29,668 nucleotides of DNA, from NCBI GenBank assembly GCA_019424645.1, contig JAHYZB010000085.1:1-29668 (forward strand). Reading direction: 5' to 3'. Source of the stretch: Oxalobacter formigenes (GTDB taxonomy: Bacteria; Pseudomonadota; Gammaproteobacteria; Burkholderiales; Burkholderiaceae_D). Both the position numbers and the translations under genes were made by a program. The notes under the pieces are model-generated. The model was given only the letters and a program-made list of their open reading frames with translations. It was not told the origin of the DNA and did not search any database. Shown in pieces: positions 23,460 to 29,668 of the stretch. Position 1 is the first letter of the stretch; each line of letters starts with the position of its first letter.

Positions 23460-23490
23460 AAAAAGCTCCTGAAATAATCAGAAGCTTTTT
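23460..23490 (-). terminator. Terminator of the GGDEF-EAL gene
   Basis: On the - strand AAAAAGCTTCTGA and TCAGGAGCTTTTT pair over 13 positions with one mismatch around a five-base loop, followed by a T run, 21 bases after the stop. Confidence 0.8.
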
Positions 23491-23510
23491 AACAAGGCAT
23501 TATCCGGGGT

Positions 23511-26500
23511 TCAATGCAATAAATATTGTTTTCTGAACGCCAGTTCCTCGAATTTGCCTATCGGTACAGGCATGGAATAGTAGTATCCCTGGGCAAAAGG
23601 ACATCCGGCATTAAGAAGGAACTCAGCCTGTTCCTGATTTTCAACGCCTTCTGCAATAATATTGATGTTCAACGCTTTCGCCAGAGAGATGGTATGTGCA
23701 ACGACAGTCTTTCCTCTTGGCGTCACAATCACTTCATTGAAAAATCCGCGATCGAGCTTGATCGTTTCGATTGAAAGGTCTTTGAGCATATTCAGCGAAG
23801 AATACCCTGCCCCAAAATCGTCCAGCGAAATACTGAAGCCGTCCTGTTGAAGTTTGCGTATCGTTCCGACAAGCAATTCCTCGTTTTCAAAAAAGATACT
23901 TTCGGTCAGCTCCAGTTCGAGCAGCTCCGGCGGCAAATTATACTTACGGATCAACCCGAGCAGTTTTTCGCTCAACTTGTTATCGTGAATGTGCATACGG
24001 GAAACATTGACGGAAACCGGCACGGGCTCCAGTCCCAAATCAATCCAGCGTCTCAGACAGATACAGGCCTGTTCCCAGATATACTCGTCCATTTGGATGA
24101 TGAATCCGTTCTTTTCGAAAAGGGGAACGAAACGATCAGGCGGAATCAGACCTTCTTCCGGATGATTCCAGCGAACAAGCCCTTCTGCCCCAATGATTTT
24201 TGACGTAGCGATATCGACCTTGGGTTGCAGATACATCAGAAATTCTTTTCTGAGCAACGCCAGATCCATTTCGCTTTCGATTTTCTTTTCCGAAAGAATC
24301 TGGTGACGCAAGGTCTCATCGTAAAAAGCGTAAATCGGATAGAAACTGCCTTTCACCGTTTTCAATGCCAGATTTGCCCAGTCACACAACACGTTGATAG
24401 GCGTCTGGACATTATCGACCCTACAAATACCAAAAGATGGAATGATCTTGCTGGCCAGAGGATATTCGGCCAGCCTGACGGCGATATCCTGTACGAAACG
24501 AACCGTTTCTTCCCGGCTGTAGGCAACACAGGCACAGAAAATATCGCCACTGATTCTGCCATAGGCGGCATTGTCTTTCATCCGGTCGCTCAAAAGGCCC
24601 GCGATGGTTTTCAGGAGACGATCGCCTTCTTCAAGACCGTAAAGATCGTTGATCACCTTGAAACGATCGATATCCAGACGCACGATATAGTATTGGCGTT
24701 CCGGATTACTTTTCATCATTGATGATGCCCGATCATAAAAAGCCTGCATATTGTATATGCCAGTCAGGACATCATACTCGGCACGGTATTTCAGGGTCTG
24801 TACCGAACGGGTTGCGCTATCGACGTCGTTGATCGTTCCGATATAACGATGAGGCGCTCCATTCTGACCGGCGAGGCATGACAGCGTTACCCTGTTCCAT
24901 GCGTACTCGCCATCCCTTTTTTTGTAACGTGCCACCATTTCAACATGGTTCTGTTTCGTTATTCCCTTGAGAAACTGTTCGAACAGAATCATATCGTCAG
25001 GATGAATGACATGATCGTCACGCCAGATCCACATAATGTCACGATTGTCATAATTACCTGCAAAACGCTTCGGTATTTCCGGCGAAACATAACGCTCGTC
25101 CGTATTGACGACCCACTCGAAAACCAGCGTATTGGTCTGTTCCACAATCGTTTTGTAACGTTCATCCGCAAAACGCTGTTTTTCCAGGAACGCATTCTGA
25201 AGCGCGATTTCTTCCGCCTGCTTGCGTGCGTCTATATCCATGATAAAAACGAGATACATTTCGTCGCTGCCGTCACCACCCGAAAGCGGGAATACGGTCA
25301 GGGACGCCCATCGCCAGGTTCCATCCTGCAAGAGTTTTCTGAACTCGGCAATCCGGTAATCCTGACCGTTTCTGAAACTGTGGCGCATATTTCCAATATC
25401 GAAAAATTCCCGAAACCGTGCGGTATCTTCCGGATGGATCATCTCTTTTGAAATGCTATTTATCGCGTTTGTCAATTTACCTGACGCTGGCGGGATTTTA
25501 TACTTCCCTTCGACGTGATAAACGATACGATAGGAATCGTCTGATACATTGACTTCATATAATTCATCGTAAATCTGGCGAAGTGCGTGGTCGTATTGCT
25601 CGTTAATACGTAATTGCTGTTCTCGTTTTTTCTTTTCGGAAATATCACGAATGAAACACAGACCCCTCTTCGGGAAACTGTCGTAGCTGTTGTAAACAGG
25701 TACGATAATGGCGGAAACCCAATACCACTGTCCGTCATGACCCAGACGGCGATAATCGCCATGAATCTCGCTCTTTCCGGAAACGAACTCCTGTCTCAAA
25801 TGGTCTCCGACAATAAAGCTTTTGAAAAATGGCCTGTCATCGGCATGGACATAACAATCGGCGAATTTGTCCAGACTCTCGTTTTCCGGCGCAGGTATCA
25901 GATTGTGACTGTTGGAATAAGTCAGTTTGCAGGTATTGTTTACCAGATCGACTTCATAAATTTCATTGTACGTATTACGGATCGCCAGATTGAAGCGTTG
26001 CGTTTCCATATTCCGTTCTTCTTCGATCTTCTTCTGGGCGGTAATATTTCTTGCCAGCACGAAAGCCGTTACCACATCGTCTTCTTTCAGGAAGAGAACA
26101 CGACTTGACATCCAGATATAGTCATCATTGAACAAAATCCGATACTCGCAGACGTTCTCGCTTTCCCCTTTTTGATACAGCTGAACAAGTGCATCCATGC
26201 TGCGACACTGTTTGACCCTTTCCTGCTCCGATGGATGAACCAGCTCGAGGAATCTGGAGAAATCATCCGGATAACGCCCTTTTTCAAAAGTATCCGTTTT
26301 TTCCTGCAAAAAGAACGTTCTTGTATATTGTTCCGTTTCAAGATTGATTTCTGTCGAAATATCATAGGAGAGGCGGAAGAGTGCGTTATAACGCATTTCC
26401 AGCCCTCTCACTGTTTTTTCCATCTGTTTCAGGTCGGTAACATCGCGAAGCAACAAAAGTGCCCTGCGGCCATTTCCTTCAACAGGTCGAATAGTGGCAA

Positions 26501-29393
26501 CAACCCATTCGTACCCCCCTCCTTCAACCTGTCGTTTCAGATACTCCTGTTCGGATGCTTCACCTGCAGCACATTGTTCCCGAACCCGCTTGAGATCATA
26601 AAAGTCGAAAGTCGTTTTTACATAAGAGGGATGCAATCGATTCATTCCACGTTGATGGACGTAATCCATATAATCCATCGCATTGGCAATAGGAATCTGG
26701 TCCCTGTTGTAATACAGGGGTGAAATCAATCCCTTGTCCAGATCGATATGAAATATTTCCGAATAGTTGCTTTGGAGTGCAAGAATGAAATTGTCTTCTT
26801 CCTCTTTCCGGCGCACCTCTTCCAGTTTCTTGTCCGTAATGTCTCTGACGTAGAAAAGAATATGCTCCGAACCGTCTTCAAGCCGATGCAGGAACGCCGT
26901 CTGTTCTTTCCAGACCGGTTCGCCATCGGCAGTCTCCTGCAATTCATATTCCATGCTGACATTGTTTGCACCTTCAGCAAACACCTGCTTCATTTCCTGC
27001 AAGCTGAACTTGTTCAGAAATGCACGCTGCAGCGGTTGCTTTACATATCTTTCGGCAACCATTTCAAGAGAACGTTGATAGTCATCTATTGTCGGCAATT
27101 CATAATTATTAAACGTCCTCGATTGAGCAAGAATGTCGTAAATGCCCGTTTCAAGATCGATATCGACAATATGATCGCAGGTATTGCACAAGGCCGCGAT
27201 GTAGGTATTTCTTTTTCTCTGCTCTTCCTGTTCTTCCGGAGATTGTGTATGTTCCGAGAGCAGGACAATATAGGCCCATTCACGGTTTTCCCACAAAATG
27301 TGGGATACAGACACATTCATGGATGATCCGAAAGGGGTATCGTTTAAAACCGTACTGTACTGTCCCTTCTCTTTCAGAACATCGGCAGGGCAAAAGACAT
27401 CTGGCTGCAGCTGTTTCAGTCCCTCGTCAAGATTATCCGTTCCTTCTTCCAGATCCCTGAAGCATTTTGATGCACTATCGTTGTAATACAGAATATTTCC
27501 GTTTTCATCGACAACGTAGATATAAACGCCCTGGATGCTATTCAGTATGCTTCGGGTCGATGTATAACTGTGATGTAACAGACTTAAAGATTGTTGTTGC
27601 CGGATAATTTCACTAATCAGTTTCGACATGAGAATCAGTGCATTGATCTCCTGTTGCGTCCAGATCCGTTTCTGGTTCCTGTCCTCAAAACTGATATATC
27701 CGATAATTTTTCCATCCTGGACAATATTGCATTGCAGGTGTGAAACAACCGGTTCTCCCTTCAGGAATGCCCGTTGCTCCTCTGAAAGAAGAGTGGTATC
27801 GCTACAGTAATAGATACCGTTGGTGTCCTGTGCTTTCGGCACGACGATTTCCGAGACCGGACAATTTTGATATAGATGCTTGTTTAGCCATTCGGCCTTG
27901 GCAGCCCACTCATGTGTGACTGACAGGGTGGTCAAATCCAGCGACATTTCGACAACACGAACTTTTCCGATATTGAAGGCTTGTCCAATGAATTCAAGCA
28001 CCTTGTCAATACCTTGCCTGATATCCGGCGTACTGAACAAAATATCGATGATATCGACCAGTATGCCCTCACGTGAAGCGCCAATTGTCAGTAAGGCTTT
28101 TTCACGTTTCGTGTTATCGGTATCACTGACTGTCTGTCCGTAAAAGAAACTCTGGTTTCTGCCATTTGCCTTGGCGTTGTATAAGGCGATGTCAGCTTGC
28201 CGGAATAATTCGCTGTACGATTTTCCCTGCCCGGTAAACGCAATGCCGATACTGACAGTAATGGGAAAATTCTGTTCATGATTTTCAAAGAGTTTTTCAA
28301 TCGATTCACATAAGACACGGGCTTTTTCGCGTACGAAACCGGTGTCTTTCACATCCTGCATGAAAACATGAAACTCATCGCCCCCCACTCTGCCGATAAT
28401 GTCACGTTCCCGAAATGTCCGTCGTAATTGGCTGGCTATTTGCATAATGACTTCATCGCCAGCAAGATGTCCAAGCGTATCGTTGACATTCTTGAACAGA
28501 TCGATATCAATCATCATCAGGACACCAATGTTATCTGGAGTAGCCATATCAATGGCTTCTCGGATAAGCTCTTCCGTTATCGTCTTGTTCAGCAAGCCGG
28601 TCATCGAATCCACCCGCGATTTATCCAGCAGGAACTGTTGTTCTTTTTTCTGGATGTCGATATCCCGAATGATGCCTACCGACTTGACCGGCTGTCCGGT
28701 ATCACTGGTAATTTGTGAACAATAAAGTGAAAACCATTTATATTGATCGTCCTGTGTGTGAATCCTGGCCTGACAGCTTTCACCGGCAGGCAATTGCATC
28801 GTGATAAACTGGTCACGAAAACTGTCTGTCAAACCATCGATAAATTCAAGTCCGTTCAGTCTTTCCCTGAACCGTGAAATGACGGGATTGCTGCCGAAAA
28901 CCGTTTTGTATTTATCTGTAAAACAAATGGTGTCCGATCCAAAATCGTATTCAAAAGTAATGTCTTCGGAAAGGGAGGAAAGAATATCGAGCTTCCGTTT
29001 TTCAAAAGCAATCAGTTGCATCAACTCATGAATTTCTGCCTGCTCGGAAAACACAAGGTGGTAAACGGCAAAGCGGTTTTCATGAAGGCGCTCTTCACCC
29101 CTCACAACCGTTACCTGAAATGGACGCCGGCTTTTCACCTTTTTCAACAAAACACGATTACATTGAGATGTAACAGGATGAGAAGATATACACTCGCAAA
29201 GTCTTGAGGACGAATCGTCGTCAAGCAAATCGGTTAACGCATATTCCTCTTTGGAAACAGCCTCCGCGGAAATGCCAAAACCGATGCAAAATGCATCGTT
29301 AGCATTTATCAATGTCAATTTCGAATCTGCAACAATCGTCGCAACTCCATCAAATAGATTCGAAATGAAACTATTTTCAGATGTACGGCTCAT
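23511..29393 (-). CDS. Giant multi-PAS c-di-GMP protein with two GGDEF domains, GAF and EAL
   Basis: A 1960-residue cytosolic protein with no membrane segment. Order: PAS-like sensors (about 20-255); GGDEF domain (about 260-420) with intact GGDEF at 337-341 and an upstream RxxD inhibitory site (RERD); GAF (about 445-610); a PAS (about 613-715); about six tandem PAS_3-like modules (about 730-1525), each opening like YxxALxxxYxEIYEVDL and closing like RDITDKK; a second GGDEF whose motif is SGDIF (1615-1619), hence not a cyclase; and EAL (about 1705-1955). The EAL reads EGLVRW (E1737) with VNVSRMH, LELTES, LDDFGAGYSS, IKLDRGF and AEGVEN, so phosphodiesterase residues look complete. It could both make and break c-di-GMP, tuned by many ligands. 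ATG 29393 overlaps the stop of a 31-codon leader ORF; a TTG at 29474 would add 27 residues without a ribosome site. Confidence 0.93.
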   Translation of the reverse strand: MSRTSENSFISNLFDGVATIVADSKLTLINANDAFCIGFGISAEAVSKEEYALTDLLDDDSSSRLCECISSHPVTSQCNRVLLKKVKSRRPFQVTVVRGEERLHENRFAVYHLVFSEQAEIHELMQLIAFEKRKLDILSSLSEDITFEYDFGSDTICFTDKYKTVFGSNPVISRFRERLNGLEFIDGLTDSFRDQFITMQLPAGESCQARIHTQDDQYKWFSLYCSQITSDTGQPVKSVGIIRDIDIQKKEQQFLLDKSRVDSMTGLLNKTITEELIREAIDMATPDNIGVLMMIDIDLFKNVNDTLGHLAGDEVIMQIASQLRRTFRERDIIGRVGGDEFHVFMQDVKDTGFVREKARVLCESIEKLFENHEQNFPITVSIGIAFTGQGKSYSELFRQADIALYNAKANGRNQSFFYGQTVSDTDNTKREKALLTIGASREGILVDIIDILFSTPDIRQGIDKVLEFIGQAFNIGKVRVVEMSLDLTTLSVTHEWAAKAEWLNKHLYQNCPVSEIVVPKAQDTNGIYYCSDTTLLSEEQRAFLKGEPVVSHLQCNIVQDGKIIGYISFEDRNQKRIWTQQEINALILMSKLISEIIRQQQSLSLLHHSYTSTRSILNSIQGVYIYVVDENGNILYYNDSASKCFRDLEEGTDNLDEGLKQLQPDVFCPADVLKEKGQYSTVLNDTPFGSSMNVSVSHILWENREWAYIVLLSEHTQSPEEQEEQRKRNTYIAALCNTCDHIVDIDLETGIYDILAQSRTFNNYELPTIDDYQRSLEMVAERYVKQPLQRAFLNKFSLQEMKQVFAEGANNVSMEYELQETADGEPVWKEQTAFLHRLEDGSEHILFYVRDITDKKLEEVRRKEEEDNFILALQSNYSEIFHIDLDKGLISPLYYNRDQIPIANAMDYMDYVHQRGMNRLHPSYVKTTFDFYDLKRVREQCAAGEASEQEYLKRQVEGGGYEWVVATIRPVEGNGRRALLLLRDVTDLKQMEKTVRGLEMRYNALFRLSYDISTEINLETEQYTRTFFLQEKTDTFEKGRYPDDFSRFLELVHPSEQERVKQCRSMDALVQLYQKGESENVCEYRILFNDDYIWMSSRVLFLKEDDVVTAFVLARNITAQKKIEEERNMETQRFNLAIRNTYNEIYEVDLVNNTCKLTYSNSHNLIPAPENESLDKFADCYVHADDRPFFKSFIVGDHLRQEFVSGKSEIHGDYRRLGHDGQWYWVSAIIVPVYNSYDSFPKRGLCFIRDISEKKKREQQLRINEQYDHALRQIYDELYEVNVSDDSYRIVYHVEGKYKIPPASGKLTNAINSISKEMIHPEDTARFREFFDIGNMRHSFRNGQDYRIAEFRKLLQDGTWRWASLTVFPLSGGDGSDEMYLVFIMDIDARKQAEEIALQNAFLEKQRFADERYKTIVEQTNTLVFEWVVNTDERYVSPEIPKRFAGNYDNRDIMWIWRDDHVIHPDDMILFEQFLKGITKQNHVEMVARYKKRDGEYAWNRVTLSCLAGQNGAPHRYIGTINDVDSATRSVQTLKYRAEYDVLTGIYNMQAFYDRASSMMKSNPERQYYIVRLDIDRFKVINDLYGLEEGDRLLKTIAGLLSDRMKDNAAYGRISGDIFCACVAYSREETVRFVQDIAVRLAEYPLASKIIPSFGICRVDNVQTPINVLCDWANLALKTVKGSFYPIYAFYDETLRHQILSEKKIESEMDLALLRKEFLMYLQPKVDIATSKIIGAEGLVRWNHPEEGLIPPDRFVPLFEKNGFIIQMDEYIWEQACICLRRWIDLGLEPVPVSVNVSRMHIHDNKLSEKLLGLIRKYNLPPELLELELTESIFFENEELLVGTIRKLQQDGFSISLDDFGAGYSSLNMLKDLSIETIKLDRGFFNEVIVTPRGKTVVAHTISLAKALNINIIAEGVENQEQAEFLLNAGCPFAQGYYYSMPVPIGKFEELAFRKQYLLH

Positions 29394-29485
29394 TTTGAAA
29401 GACTTTGAGTCTCGATCAAAAACCTTTCTGTGAACAGATCGGTCAGTGGTTGAAATAAAATTACTTCCTGGCAATGAATAATCAT
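29390..29485 (-). CDS. 31-residue leader ORF overlapping the GGDEF-EAL start
   Basis: The ORF begins ATG at 29485 with a good AAAGGATAAG site, encodes 31 residues (MIIHCQEVILFQPL...), and its TGA overlaps the ATG of the giant gene (ATGA). The giant gene has no Shine-Dalgarno of its own, so the small ORF may serve translational coupling or attenuation. The peptide has no recognised family and no run of one amino acid that would suggest classical attenuation. It could be a chance ORF; the ribosome site and exact overlap argue against that. Confidence 0.5.
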   Translation of the reverse strand: MIIHCQEVILFQPLTDLFTERFLIETQSLSK

Positions 29486-29548
29486 CTTATCCTTTTTTTG
29501 GAAAATTTGTTGCCTGATCCCAATATTTAATTAAACACTGTGTGAAAT

Positions 29549-29668
29549 ATGCCAATCACTGAAAATACGCTGAACTTTCTGACTGAAAACAGACAAGCAA
29601 ACAGCAAGGACTGGTTCCATGAAAACAGATCAGCCTATATGAATGACGTAATGGAACCTCTGATCGAA
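29549..29668 (+). CDS. DUF2461 / TIGR02453-family protein (3' end outside the window)
   Basis: The first 40 codons only: MPITENTLNFLTENRQANSK, then DWFHENRSAYMNDVMEPLIE. The spacing of LxFLxxxxxNxxKDWFxxNRxxY and the following helix match the N-terminus of DUF2461 proteins, whose function is not established. It is divergent from the GGDEF-EAL gene; the 63 bases between its ATG and the leader ORF must hold both promoters, and none is clearly consensus. The ribosome site is weak (GTGAAAT). Confidence 0.75.
   Translation, partial: MPITENTLNFLTENRQANSKDWFHENRSAYMNDVMEPLIE

Noticed and set aside
1..29668. CRISPR arrays, insertion sequences or rRNA
   Set aside because: No regularly spaced direct repeats, transposase frames or rRNA sequence were seen.

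Overview
The window reads as a chromosomal segment of a betaproteobacterium of the order Burkholderiales, most likely an Oxalobacter-like member of the Oxalobacteraceae. The purH-ruvC-ruvA-ruvB order, the rpsP-rimM-trmD-rplS operon followed by a CoA-pyrophosphatase Nudix gene, a CobD/CbiB-family gene and relA fit this group. The base composition is more moderate than in most of the order. An RquA-like gene suggests life with little oxygen. The species assignment is inference; no rRNA or oxalate marker gene is present.

Region 1 (1-4.4 kb, + strand): the 3' part of purH, then ruvC, ruvA, ruvB, a MutT-type Nudix gene and an ABM-family gene, then tRNA-Leu(CAA) with its own promoter and terminator. 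Region 2 (4.4-9.5 kb, - strand): malate synthase G with tandem 3' hairpins, an odd C-terminal cysteine run and a potentially structured leader. Next comes an accessory islet with a tandemly duplicated polytopic membrane protein of unknown function, a small protein with a Lar-like zinc ribbon, and a 61-residue membrane protein. Region 3 (9.5-15.8 kb, - strand): relA (degenerate hydrolase half), a CobD/CbiB-family gene, a CoA-pyrophosphatase gene starting at GTG, and the rplS/trmD/rimM/rpsP operon with a candidate promoter and a UUCG-loop terminator. Region 4 (15.9-19.2 kb): an rquA-like gene divergent from ackA, and tsaD converging on ackA. Region 5 (19.2-23.5 kb): tRNA-Lys(TTT) with a near-consensus promoter and a perfect terminator, an orphan gene with GIY-YIG-like motifs, and a pair encoding a benzoylformate-decarboxylase-like ThDP enzyme and an AEC transporter. 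Region 6 (23.5-29.7 kb): one 1960-residue cytosolic c-di-GMP protein (sensor modules, active-looking GGDEF, GAF, about six tandem PAS-like modules, degenerate GGDEF, EAL). It is preceded by a 31-codon overlapping leader ORF. Divergent from it is the start of a DUF2461/TIGR02453-family gene.

Most of the window is conserved housekeeping: purine synthesis, recombination, translation, stringent response and tRNA modification. The parts most worth following up are the duplicated membrane protein and its small neighbours, the GIY-YIG-like orphan behind tRNA-Lys, the ThDP enzyme with changed specificity positions, the RquA homologue, and the giant c-di-GMP protein with its coupled leader ORF.
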